Source: Sulfidibacter corallicola (GTDB taxonomy: Bacteria > Acidobacteriota > Holophagae > Acanthopleuribacterales > Acanthopleuribacteraceae). Taken from it: 64,000 nucleotides of DNA. The notes below the pieces were generated by a model that saw only the letters and a program-made list of their open reading frames with translations, did no database searches and was not told the DNA's origin. Position 1 is the first letter of the stretch. Each line of letters starts with the position of its first letter. Below, one piece after another: positions 36,890 through 45,583 of this stretch. The DNA lies in NCBI RefSeq assembly GCF_017498545.1, contig NZ_CP071793.1:6275001-6339000 (forward strand). The letters are read 5' to 3'. Both the position numbers and the translations under genes were made by a program.

Positions 36890-37557
36890 CACGTGTACCT
36901 CGTAGCTCATTTCCCCGTGGGGTTGCTCAAATGACACAACGACTCCTCGGACTGCGATCTCCTTTTTACAAATTGTTACTCGGAGGATGAGCATCTTTGG
37001 TGGAGAAGCCGCGAGGCGGCACGAAACCGCTCGAACCACTGTTTGGTTAAATAAAGAAAAGGTAATTTTTAGGTAAAGGTTGTGTTTTGTGAAGTGATGC
37101 GGTGTTGCACGGTGCCTGTTTGAAAAATAGCTGAACACATGCGTCAACTTTGTGGTTGAAAGTCTGAATTCCGGCCTTCAGTTTCAGTTATGGGTAACTG
37201 AAATATGACTTGCGAAACAAGATAACCAGTTCCGTTGGCTCCGTTTGTGCCGTTTCAGCCAATGCCGGGTTCGCCAAGTAGGCCGGCAGCCGCCCAGTTT
37301 CAACCATCTTTCACTACTTGCCGCCACTGCACCTTTGTAAGCTTGATGACACCGCAACCGACCTCAATCATCACTACGACTTGGCGCCCTTTCGGCTCCG
37401 GCTGTCCTATCTGTATCTAGGCTCTTGGTTACATTCGAGTTCTGCATGGTTTTGTTGTGGTATTGGAATCTGCTTTTTTTCGTTTTTCGGTGGGGCCTCA
37501 GCGTGCTGGCTTCACCGAAATGAATAGGCCGGGCCGAGCGTGCTTGGAGGAAAGAAA
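36890..37557. other. Divergent intergenic region between the FG-GAP and M4-hydrolase genes
   Basis: AT-rich at 37030-37215. Contains a perfect operator-like inverted repeat at 37182-37203. Promoters for both flanking secreted-protein genes should lie here; no gene is seen. Confidence 0.5.
37182..37203. promoter_or_regulatory. Operator-like 9-bp inverted repeat
   Basis: TTTCAGTTA (37182-37190) and TAACTGAAA (37195-37203) are perfect arms around TGGG, in the AT-rich divergent region, about 350 bases before the protease-hydrolase start. A regulator is inferred, not known. Confidence 0.45.
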
Positions 37558-40515
37558 ATGCTTTTTCGAAGCTTGAAATTCATCGTTCTATTGTTTTTTT
37601 TGGGTTCTTCGCCCGCCCTCGTGGCGCAACACGAAGCGACCGAAAGCCTGGCTCGGGGATTGGGCTTTTCCCGCGTCCATCTCGGTGACGACGCCTCCGT
37701 TCGCTACTTGGGAGGCCGAGCCGGTATGTTGGCGCATTCGGCCGCGGAGGCCGAGGCCCTGTTCCAGGATCAGTTGCGCGGGTTGTACCGAATCGGCGCT
37801 CAGGATCAGGTGATCGCGGTATCGCAAGAGGTTCACGGAGAGAACCGGTACTACCGCATGCAGCAGACCTATCGCGGTCTGGAGGTTCGCGGAGGTGAAC
37901 TGGTGCTGCAGACGGATCTCGAGGGCAGAGTGGCGGCGGTGATGGGGACCGTTCGTGACGGCATCGACCTGCGCGTGGGCCGGATCGGATTTACCGAGAA
38001 GCACTATATTCACGCCATCGCCGACTACCTGGGGATCCCCAGCGAAGCGGCAGCCAAGCTACCCTACCGCGTGCTGGAACAGCCCGATCTGGTGGTCTAC
38101 GCACCAAACGACGCCCTTCCGGTCCTGGCCTTCGAGTTCGTCTTGGAGTTCGTCGACGAGCAGGCCTTCTACATGGAGCGGATGTATCTCAATGTGAAGG
38201 GCGGCCGGCTCGAGAACAGTGTGAACCTGATTCACAGCGCCCTCGAGCGGCGCATTCACGACGTGGATGGCGGCTGTCTTTCCGCGATTTTCGGAGCGTC
38301 ACTGCCAGGACAGCAAGTCATTTCCGAAGGAGGTTCCTCCAGTGACGAAGTGGCCCAGGGAGCTTACGACAATACCGGTGCGACCTGGTGGTTCTACCAC
38401 CACATGTTCGATCGCGATTCTTGGGACGGCAACGGCATTCCGCTGGTCTCGACGGTGCACATCACCTTTTCCACCGGCATTTTTCCCGTCAATTGCTCGC
38501 CCAACAATGCCGCGTTCCTGCCGGCTCCCTACAACCAAATGGTCTACGGCGACGGTGACGGGCAAATTCTGAAAGAGACCGCGCTTTCCCTCGACGTTAC
38601 CGCACACGAACTGACCCATGGCGTCACCAACTCCACTTCCAACCTGGTCTACCAGCGCGAATCGGGCGCGATCAACGAGGCCATGTCCGATATTTTCGGT
38701 GCCGGGACCGAAGCCTGGGTTCAGTCGCTGGCATTGGAAGGCAAGGACCCGTCCGACGGCAATCCGGCGCAGTTCCGGACGTTCCGCGAAACCTGGTTGT
38801 TGGGTGACGACATCGCCGGCAGCCAACTGGGCGAGGCGTTGCGCTACATGGACAATCCCACCGAGGATGGCCGCTCCGCGGATTATTACCCCGAGCGCAA
38901 CTACCCGAACTGCACCCCCAACAGCAGCAACGACAACTGCGGCGTGCACACCAACAGCGGCATCGCCAACCTGGCGTTCTATCTCCTGTGCGAGGGCGGC
39001 TCCCATCCTCGCGGTAAGACCAATGTCCAAGTGCCGGCCATCGGCATCGTCAAGGCGCTCCACATCTTCTATGAAACCAATGCGCAGTTGCTGACCAGCA
39101 ACGCGACCTTCGAAGACTTGCGTTATGCCTCGGCTCAAGCCGCGGTCAACCAATTCGGCGAAAACTCCTGCGAGTACGTGGCCATCATGAAGGCCTGGGA
39201 CGCGGTCGGCATCAACGGCAGTTGGACCGATCCCGGAGCGAATTGCGGCGGTCCCACCAATGATCCGCCGGCTGCGGCCTTCAGCTTCTCTACCGATGGC
39301 CTGGACGCCACCTTCGATGCCTCCGCCAGTAGCGATTCCGATGGCACCATCTCTCAATACGCCTGGAATTTTGGAGACGGCAACAGCGGATCCGGCCAGA
39401 TTTCGACCCACGCCTACGCGGCAGACGGAAGTTACCAGGTGACCTTGACGGTGACCGACAACGACGGTGCCGTGGATGCCACGACGCAAACCGTCACCGT
39501 GTCCGACGACGGCAACGAAGTACCGCCGACCGCCGTGATCCGTCTGGTGGCAGAGGATCTGACCGTGGATGTGGACGGAACCGGCAGCAGCACGCAAAAC
39601 GGCTCGATCGTGGCCTATGACTGGGACTTCGGCGATGGCGCCATCGGAACCGGCGCCACCGCGTCACACGATTACGCGGCCGCCGGCACCTACGAAATCT
39701 CCCTGACCGTGACGGACGAGGCAGGGCTCTCCGACTCGGCTCGCGAAACCGTGACCGTGACGGATCCCGGCGATGATTGCGGCAACGGATTCGCGATCGG
39801 TTCACGGACCATCACCTTCAACAACGACGGCCGTAACATTCAAACCGATGTCTACTATCCCTCCGATACGGGTGGTTCCAATGCGCCGATTCTCGAAGGC
39901 TGTGACTTCCCGGTTCTGGTATTCGGTCACGGTTTCACCATCGGAACCAATGCCTACGGCTACCTTTCCGATGGCCTGGTGCCCGCCGGGTACATCGTGG
40001 CCCTGCCACGTACGGAGTCGGGCTTCTCGCCGAGCCACGCGCGGTTCGGCGAAGATCTGGCCTTCGTGGTCGGTGCCGTCGAAACCGAATTCGCCTCCTC
40101 GGTCAGTGGTACTTCGGCGGTCATGGGTCACTCCATGGGCGGCGGCTCGGCATTTCTCGCGATGGCCGACAACCCCCAGATCACCGCGCTGGTCACCCTG
40201 GCGGCGGCGGAAACCAATCCCTCCGCAATCGCGGCCGCCGGCAATATCACCAATCCGGCTTTGGTCGTGGCGGCCAGTCGCGACTGCATCACGCCGCCGG
40301 CGGAACACCAAATACCCATGTTCGAAGCGCTCGCTTCAGCGGACAAGGAATTGGTGACGATCGAGGGCGGCAGCCACTGCCAGTTCACGACCGGTAACTT
40401 CAACTGCTCTTTCGGTGAGTTGTTCTGTGGCCAGAGACCCAACATCGGTGCCGATGAGCAGCACGCCGCCACCATCGACGCAATCCTGCCCTGGCTGGAA
40501 CGCGTGCTCGAGTAG
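37558..40515 (+). CDS. Secreted M4 metalloprotease fused through two PKD domains to an alpha/beta hydrolase
   Basis: A 985-residue exported protein. Signal peptide 1-24, FTP/PepSY propeptide (about 55-210; RYYRMQQTYRGLEVRGGELVLQTD), then an M4 catalytic domain with zinc ligands in SLDVTAHELTHGVTN (His350 and next His) and AINEAMSDIFG, followed by GVHTNSGIANLAFYLL. Two PKD domains follow (about 568-738; each has YxWDFGDG-like YAWNFGDG and YDWDFGDG). The last 245 residues are an alpha/beta hydrolase: FPVLVFGHGFT oxyanion region, nucleophile in MGHSMGGGSAF (Ser about 859), acid in VVAASRDC and His in EGGSHCQFTTG. This last domain resembles chlorophyllase/PET-hydrolase-type esterases. The start has GGAGG seven bases upstream. 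Followed by a palindrome and then a ToxR-like regulator gene. Confidence 0.9.
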   Translation: MLFRSLKFIVLLFFLGSSPALVAQHEATESLARGLGFSRVHLGDDASVRYLGGRAGMLAHSAAEAEALFQDQLRGLYRIGAQDQVIAVSQEVHGENRYYRMQQTYRGLEVRGGELVLQTDLEGRVAAVMGTVRDGIDLRVGRIGFTEKHYIHAIADYLGIPSEAAAKLPYRVLEQPDLVVYAPNDALPVLAFEFVLEFVDEQAFYMERMYLNVKGGRLENSVNLIHSALERRIHDVDGGCLSAIFGASLPGQQVISEGGSSSDEVAQGAYDNTGATWWFYHHMFDRDSWDGNGIPLVSTVHITFSTGIFPVNCSPNNAAFLPAPYNQMVYGDGDGQILKETALSLDVTAHELTHGVTNSTSNLVYQRESGAINEAMSDIFGAGTEAWVQSLALEGKDPSDGNPAQFRTFRETWLLGDDIAGSQLGEALRYMDNPTEDGRSADYYPERNYPNCTPNSSNDNCGVHTNSGIANLAFYLLCEGGSHPRGKTNVQVPAIGIVKALHIFYETNAQLLTSNATFEDLRYASAQAAVNQFGENSCEYVAIMKAWDAVGINGSWTDPGANCGGPTNDPPAAAFSFSTDGLDATFDASASSDSDGTISQYAWNFGDGNSGSGQISTHAYAADGSYQVTLTVTDNDGAVDATTQTVTVSDDGNEVPPTAVIRLVAEDLTVDVDGTGSSTQNGSIVAYDWDFGDGAIGTGATASHDYAAAGTYEISLTVTDEAGLSDSARETVTVTDPGDDCGNGFAIGSRTITFNNDGRNIQTDVYYPSDTGGSNAPILEGCDFPVLVFGHGFTIGTNAYGYLSDGLVPAGYIVALPRTESGFSPSHARFGEDLAFVVGAVETEFASSVSGTSAVMGHSMGGGSAFLAMADNPQITALVTLAAAETNPSAIAAAGNITNPALVVAASRDCITPPAEHQIPMFEALASADKELVTIEGGSHCQFTTGNFNCSFGELFCGQRPNIGADEQHAATIDAILPWLERVLE

Positions 40516-40525
40516 GTACGTACTC

Positions 40526-40549
40526 GGTCCTCGGTTCGAACCGAGGACC
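40526..40549. terminator. 24-bp perfect palindrome after the protease-hydrolase gene
   Basis: Palindrome centred on TTCGAA, 11 bases after the TAG. It could act as a terminator stem, but there is no T-run, and the loop would be tight. Confidence 0.4.
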
Positions 40550-40880
40550 ACCAGGAGCCTCGACCAAGGTCGGTCGGGACTCTGTACGGGACCGACTCTC
40601 CTGCGTGTGCGGAGCCCGCGAGTTCTTGGGTTCCGCGCACATTCCTCGAGGGGCGCCGGATGTCCTGGAGTGCACTTCCGTTCCCGAAATCGAACGTCTC
40701 GCCGCGTTGCGGAATGCCTCGTTCCCTCGCGGAAAAGCGAGTTCGAAACACGAAGTCCCGATCGGAGCCCATGACTCCGAATGAGGCGATTGGCCTGGGA
40801 AATGGAGTCATTCGGGTTACTCTCGTTGGTAGGGATATTTTTCAATTGTAGTTTATGACACGTCACGGCAAATTTTACTG

Positions 40881-40908
40881 TTGAACCTTTGGTGGGTATG
40901 TTTATAAT
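40881..40908 (+). promoter_or_regulatory. Near-consensus sigma-70 promoter of the ToxR-like regulator gene
   Basis: TTGAAC (40881) and a perfect TATAAT (40903) with a 16-base spacer, in an AT-rich stretch about 180 bases before the start codon. Confidence 0.75.
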
Positions 40909-40916
40909 GCGAGCCG

Positions 40917-40949
40917 TGTAAAATACCTGTAAATCGAATGTAAATCGCG
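40917..40949 (+). promoter_or_regulatory. Three 11-bp-phased TGTAAA direct repeats
   Basis: TGTAAA begins at 40917, 40928 and 40939, exactly 11 bases apart; copies two and three share TGTAAATCG. They lie just past the -10 box, where a bound wHTH dimer would block transcription. OmpR/ToxR-type proteins bind direct repeats with about one helical turn spacing, so autoregulation is a reasonable inference. Confidence 0.55.
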
Positions 40950-41089
40950 GGTTTGAACGTAGGAGTTTCTGTTTGGAGAGGTTCTCTGAACGCAAACTGA
41001 ATCTTCGTTCAAGGCCTTCTTCCTGGCTCCGCATTGTCCTTCATTCCATTTGGCCGCTTTGGCCAATTTCAATCCAAGGTAGGTTTATC

Positions 41090-42118
41090 ATGAAGTTTTA
41101 TACATTCGATCCATTTCTCTTCGAGCCCGATTCCGGCAAGCTGGCCTGGCCCGGCGGTGAGGAGTTATTGCGACCCAAAACCGCCAAGTCCCTTGAAGTT
41201 CTCATTGAACACCGCGACCGTCCCCTTTCTCGCCAGGAGCTCCTGGAAATCGTTTGGAAAGAAACTTCCGTGACCCCCAACGTGCTCTACCAGAGCATCA
41301 AGGAGATCCGCCACTGCCTCGGTGGGCGGGAGGAATCCCAAGCTTTTCTCACCAGTTCACGCAATCGCGGCTATCAGTGGGTCTTTCCCCAAACGGAAAC
41401 TCATTTCGAGGAGAATCCCAATCTGCTGGCGCTCCGTCAGGCAAAAGAGACCGCGCTCATGAAGCCGGGCGAACTCTCCATATCGGAGGCCTCTGTCTCC
41501 GCTGTCGATAGTTCCCCGCAAACCGATTCACCACCCGCCAAGACCGACCCATCCAAACCGCTGACACTCGCGGTTGGTCAATTCGGAGCCCGTTTGGTGC
41601 TGGCCGCCTCGATTCTCATCTCCTTGGCCGCCGGATTCACCTTTAGCCATCTGCTCGGCGAGGCCGAGCCACGACCCGCGGTGCCAGCGGTCATCGACCA
41701 GGCCCAGGGCAACGCCAAGGCTTTCAAGGTCGGCGTCGTTCACAAATCGCGAGACAACCAGATGCCCGTCTCATGTCTTATTCGCGAACGGCTCTCCCAA
41801 AGCTACGATTTCGTATGCATACCCAGTGTTCAAATCGACCAGGCCTTCAGTGTGCCCAGCTTGAAAGGCAAAACCCGGGAACAGGTCAACCTGGCCGAAT
41901 TGCTGAGCTGCGATTTGGTGCTCGATCCGCTGTGGGATCCCGAGGTCCATCAGCTCTCTTACTCGCTGGAATACCCGGGTGGGAAGATTCACATGAACGA
42001 CATGCCGTTTCGATCTTTGGAGGAGGCGGTCGTGTTTCTCACCAGTCAAATCGGCCATCAAGCCCAATTCATCGACACGTTCATTCTCGCGCAGCATGAA
42101 GACAAAGGATCGATGTAG
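41090..42118 (+). CDS. ToxR/CadC-like membrane-anchored transcriptional regulator
   Basis: A 342-residue single-pass regulator. Residues 1-100 are an OmpR/PhoB-type winged helix (KTAKSLEVLIEHRDRPLSRQELLEIVW, LYQSIKEIRHCLGG, SSRNRGYQWVF with the wing). A Pro/Ser-rich linker leads to one membrane helix (about 168-188; LVLAASILISLAAGFTFSHLL) and a periplasmic domain of about 150 residues with three cysteines (PVSCLIRERL, DFVCIPSV, LLSCDLVLD), which may form a disulfide. Such proteins activate genes directly from the membrane in response to envelope signals. The ATG at 41090 follows AGGTAGG; the frame opens at 40973 but the extra 39 residues do not fit. It lies downstream of the secreted protease-hydrolase gene on the same strand, which may be a target. 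Confidence 0.88.
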   Translation: MKFYTFDPFLFEPDSGKLAWPGGEELLRPKTAKSLEVLIEHRDRPLSRQELLEIVWKETSVTPNVLYQSIKEIRHCLGGREESQAFLTSSRNRGYQWVFPQTETHFEENPNLLALRQAKETALMKPGELSISEASVSAVDSSPQTDSPPAKTDPSKPLTLAVGQFGARLVLAASILISLAAGFTFSHLLGEAEPRPAVPAVIDQAQGNAKAFKVGVVHKSRDNQMPVSCLIRERLSQSYDFVCIPSVQIDQAFSVPSLKGKTREQVNLAELLSCDLVLDPLWDPEVHQLSYSLEYPGGKIHMNDMPFRSLEEAVVFLTSQIGHQAQFIDTFILAQHEDKGSM

Positions 42119-42412
42119 GCCCGGCACCGGCCGTCGACACCACGGAGATCGGTAACCGATTTAGACTCGATCCATCAAGAAATACCTCGGCAACCGCAAT
42201 GGCTCCGGCCGTCCCAAACTGGGCGGTCGGGCCTTTTCTCGTTCTGGCCGGTCCGGAGCCCAATCAGGGGGGAGCCAGGAGCGGGGGGAGGGCTTGGGCA
42301 GTTCGCCATGGACGCGGTATGATGGGCCGTCTCCAGGAAAACGAATCCGCTTCGGGCGATATGGGGTGCCGTGAGTCGTGGTTAGGGCCAGGCCGCGGGG
42401 AAGGGGAGAGGG

Positions 42413-43450
42413 ATGGCGAATGTCTCGGATATGGTGGAAAAGCTGATCGATCCAAACGGGCTGCCGCGATTCGGCATTTTTGAGCGGCCCGTCGAATTCG
42501 TCAACTACCGCGATTTCGATCTCCGCAGCGCCATGGATCGGCCGTGCGGCAAGCTGGCTCGATGGAGCGGCTTCAAACAGTTCCAATTCGTGGGTCTATG
42601 CGGACCCGAACTGGTGATGGGCTGTGCCGTGGTGGACCTGAAGTGGGTGGGCAACGCCTTTTTTTACCTCTACGACCCGGTTCGGCGTCACCTGGAGGAG
42701 TTCAGCTTTCTCCAGCCATTGGGGCGCAAGACATCGATCGACCCGCGACCCGATGCAGGGCGGGCCAGCTTCGCTCGGGGAAACAATCGCGTCACCATGG
42801 TCGCGGAGGCACGGCCCCGGGTGCGCAGCGTCCAGGCCCAGATCGGCAAGCGGCTTCAACTGGAAATGCACCTCGAAGAACCGGAGGGCTTTCGACCCCT
42901 CGCGATCTGTACCCGGTCGGGCTACCAGGGATGGACCTACACCCAAAAGGCGGCGGGTTTACCGGTTCGGGGGTGTCTGCAGTGGGATGGTCGCGAATTT
43001 GACCTGGGCGCATCGAACCTTGCCGGCAGTTACGATTGGAGCTGCGGCTACATGCGGCGCGAGACCTTTTGGAACTGGGGCTGCCTTTCGGGAAGGTTGC
43101 CAGACGGTCGCTGGTTGGGGCTGAACATTGCCGCCGGTGTCAACGAGACCGGGTTCACCGAATGTGGCTTCTGGTTGGATCACCGTTTCACCAAGCTGGA
43201 TATGGTGAACTTTCACTTCGATCGCCTGAACCCGGAGCGAACCTGGACCATGACTTCCCACGACGGCCTGCTCGATTTGCGTTTCGAGCCGGAGGGGACG
43301 CGTCGCGAGTGCCGTAACTTCGGATTGCTCGCCTCCAATTTCAAGCAGGTCTTCGGCAAATATTACGGAAGCCTGCGCGACGAATCGGGAGAAACGATCC
43401 GCCTCGACGGCCTCTACGGCTTTGCCGAAGACCACTATGCCAAGTGGTGA
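42413..43450 (+). CDS. DUF2804-family protein
   Basis: A 345-residue cytosolic protein with no signal peptide or membrane segment. It shows the DUF2804 pattern: PVRGCLQWDGREFDLG, NLAGSYDWSCGYMRRETFWNWGCLSGRLPDGRWLGLNIA is spread over one stretch near residues 190-240, then ETGFTECGFWLD, and FGKYYGSLRDESGE near the end. No enzymatic role is established; a lipocalin-like beta fold has been suggested for relatives. The start has GGGGAGAGG directly upstream. Convergent with the PNPOx-like gene. Confidence 0.85.
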   Translation: MANVSDMVEKLIDPNGLPRFGIFERPVEFVNYRDFDLRSAMDRPCGKLARWSGFKQFQFVGLCGPELVMGCAVVDLKWVGNAFFYLYDPVRRHLEEFSFLQPLGRKTSIDPRPDAGRASFARGNNRVTMVAEARPRVRSVQAQIGKRLQLEMHLEEPEGFRPLAICTRSGYQGWTYTQKAAGLPVRGCLQWDGREFDLGASNLAGSYDWSCGYMRRETFWNWGCLSGRLPDGRWLGLNIAAGVNETGFTECGFWLDHRFTKLDMVNFHFDRLNPERTWTMTSHDGLLDLRFEPEGTRRECRNFGLLASNFKQVFGKYYGSLRDESGETIRLDGLYGFAEDHYAKW

Positions 43451-43600
43451 TGTCCATCCATCGAGGATTCGAAGAGTGTGGAGGCTAAAAGTTGGCGACG
43501 TTTCGGATCGGCTGCATGCTCCGGTGTATGGCCGAAAGCACGCCCATCCAACCGATGGCTCGCCAGAGAAGGCGAGCACATCGCCCTGGATGGGCACGCG

Positions 43601-44149
43601 TTATTGTGGATAGGCGGGATAGACCGGTTTACCGTCGATCGTTCTCAGGTTCTTCTCTTGCCGGTACGCTTCGAGCCCATCCGGTCCCTTCTTTTCGGAA
43701 TAGGCGATCAGCGTCGGACGCTCTCTCACGAGTTGGTATTCGGGGACGGCGTATCCGCAGGAGGTCTGTACCGATTCGATGTCCATCAGAATCAGTTGGC
43801 GGACGCCAGGCATCAACTCGAAGGCGGTGATCAGCGATGTCCATTCCGATTCATCGGGTCTGACGACTCGACCGGTTCCGTACAACCGCAAAATCCGCGG
43901 CTGCTTGTCGAAGCTGCAGAACATGAAGGTCATGCGACCGTTTTCGTTCAGGTGCCCCGCGGTTTCGTTACCACTTCCGGTAAGGTCCAGATAGCCGACC
44001 GTTTTTTCGTCGAGGCACCGAAAGGTGTCCATGCCTTTCGGGGATAGGTTGATACGGCCCTCGGCCGGTGCCGTTGCGGTGAAAAAAATCTTTTGGCGAT
44101 GGATGAAATCGATCAGTTTCTTGTCCAGACTGTCAAAAAAGGCGGCCAT
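43601..44149 (-). CDS. Pyridoxamine 5'-phosphate oxidase-like flavin-binding protein
   Basis: A 182-residue split-barrel protein. FFTATAPAEGRINLSPKGMDTFRCLD, YLDLTGSGNETAGHLNENGRMTFMF and RILRLYGTGRVV are the FMN-binding pattern of the PNPOx-like general stress and heme-utilisation families; the true PdxH substrate residues are not evident. It probably binds FMN or F420 and reduces an unknown substrate. The ATG at 44149 has AGGAGG five to six bases upstream; the frame is open another 93 codons but without a family match. Divergent from the MscS gene. Confidence 0.88.
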   Translation of the reverse strand: MAAFFDSLDKKLIDFIHRQKIFFTATAPAEGRINLSPKGMDTFRCLDEKTVGYLDLTGSGNETAGHLNENGRMTFMFCSFDKQPRILRLYGTGRVVRPDESEWTSLITAFELMPGVRQLILMDIESVQTSCGYAVPEYQLVRERPTLIAYSEKKGPDGLEAYRQEKNLRTIDGKPVYPAYPQ

Positions 44150-44358
44150 GGCGATCCTCCTGATGACGATGATGGGAAACGGTACCAAGCTCCGCTTCCA
44201 ATTCGTAATCCAGTACCTTACATGTGGGTTGACGATTCGCTTATACGTTTGCTGTGATAAGCTCGCAGCTTGTTTTAACACGATTTGCAGTAGGGTATCG
44301 CCGCCAAGATCACGCGGACCGGCCAAGTCTGGTGACGCTCGATAGGGAGGGCCTTTCC

Positions 44359-45435
44359 TTGAATTTCGAGATTCCCGATGAATTGAGACATCCGAGCATC
44401 TACGCCTTGCTGATCTTGCTCGGATCATTTTTGTTGGCTGGATGCGTGCGCTTCTTTCTGTCTCGCACCATGAAGCGAATCGCCAGCCAAACCAAGACGA
44501 AAATCGACGATCACTTCATTGATTCGCTGCAATCTCCGGTGACCGTGTCGATCGTATTGGGCGGCATCTGGCAGGCCTTTCAGTTCATATCGTTCAACCC
44601 CAGCCTGCGGCACCTGATTTTCGGACTTCTGGTAACCATGGTGGTCATCAGTTGGATGCTGGCGGCGCTCAACTTCTCCGGCGATCTGGTGGATTGGCTG
44701 AGCGAGGGCGAAAACCCGCGGCGGTTGATCCAGCCCAAAACCAAGCCGCTGTTCCTGATCGTGTTCAAAGTGCTCGTGGTGACCTTCGCGGCCTACTTCA
44801 TCATTTTGGCCTGGGGTCAGAACCTGACCGCCTGGCTGGCCTCCGCCGGTGTCGCGGGTATCGCCATCGGTTTGGCTTCCAAGGATTCGCTCGCCAATTT
44901 CATTTCGGGCATCTTCATCATCGCCGATTCCCCGTTCAAAATCGGCGACTACATCGTGCTCGACAATGGGGACCGCGGACGGGTCACCCATATCGGCATT
45001 CGCAGTACCCGCCTGCTGACCAACGACGACGTGGAGGTCATCATCCCCAACGCGGTGATGGGCAACTCCACGATCATCAACCAGAGCGGCGGACCCTACG
45101 AGAAGTTTCGCCTCAGGGTCCCGGTATCGGTCGCCTATGGATCGGACATCGACGAGGTGCGTCAGGTGCTCCTGGAGTGCGCGAAGGTGGAAGATAAGGT
45201 GGAACAGGTACCCGCGCCGCGGGTGCGGTTTCGGCAAATGGGTGAATCCTCCCTGGATTGGGAGATTTGGGTCTGGGTTCGCGAGCCGGCCATCATGGAG
45301 GAAGTGAAGGACATCATGCTCAGTCGTGCCTACAAGGCGTTGAACCGGGCGGAGATCGGGATTCCCTTTCCCCAGATGGATCTGCACATCAAGGAGTGGC
45401 CCGAAGGGTCCTCTCGGAATCCGGCTCGTGATTGA
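44359..45435 (+). CDS. MscS-type mechanosensitive channel
   Basis: A 358-residue inner-membrane channel that opens under membrane tension and relieves osmotic shock. Four hydrophobic helices precede the MscS core: pore helix WLASAGVAGIAIGLASKDSLANFISGIFIIADSPFKIGDYI (in parts near residues 155-195), then the beta domain GRVTHIGIRSTRLLTNDDVEVIIPNAVM and the C-terminal alpha/beta portion. This is the short MscS/YbiO-type class with an extra TM pair. The TTG at 44359 follows GGGAGG by eight bases; GTG codons upstream (44254, 44332) lack an SD. It is a single gene, followed by mreB after 148 bases. Confidence 0.88.
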   Translation: MNFEIPDELRHPSIYALLILLGSFLLAGCVRFFLSRTMKRIASQTKTKIDDHFIDSLQSPVTVSIVLGGIWQAFQFISFNPSLRHLIFGLLVTMVVISWMLAALNFSGDLVDWLSEGENPRRLIQPKTKPLFLIVFKVLVVTFAAYFIILAWGQNLTAWLASAGVAGIAIGLASKDSLANFISGIFIIADSPFKIGDYIVLDNGDRGRVTHIGIRSTRLLTNDDVEVIIPNAVMGNSTIINQSGGPYEKFRLRVPVSVAYGSDIDEVRQVLLECAKVEDKVEQVPAPRVRFRQMGESSLDWEIWVWVREPAIMEEVKDIMLSRAYKALNRAEIGIPFPQMDLHIKEWPEGSSRNPARD

Positions 45436-45583
45436 AGACAGCCGCGACGAACACTGGAGACCGAGCACAGCGAGCTTCATCGCTCATCTTTATTCGTTTA
45501 ATCCTAGCTCCGGAGCATATTTCTAATGTATGATTCCCAGCGGCGTATTTTGTCTCGATAACTGTAATTGGATCAACGCAATC

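Larger units (their letters stand above)
40516..41089. other. Intergenic region with palindrome, promoter and phased repeats
   Basis: Between the protease-hydrolase gene and the regulator gene. It contains a 24-bp perfect palindrome (40526), a near-consensus promoter (40881) and three direct TGTAAA repeats (40917-40944). No gene is seen. Confidence 0.6.

Noticed and set aside
35012..36934. A 640-codon plus-strand frame over the FG-GAP gene
   Set aside because: Val/Gln-rich mirror of the DxDxDG repeats; no domain or ribosome-binding site.
40526..40549. Possible tRNA T-arm (GGTTCGAAC)
   Set aside because: The motif is the centre of a palindrome; no acceptor stem, anticodon arm or CCA context was found around it.
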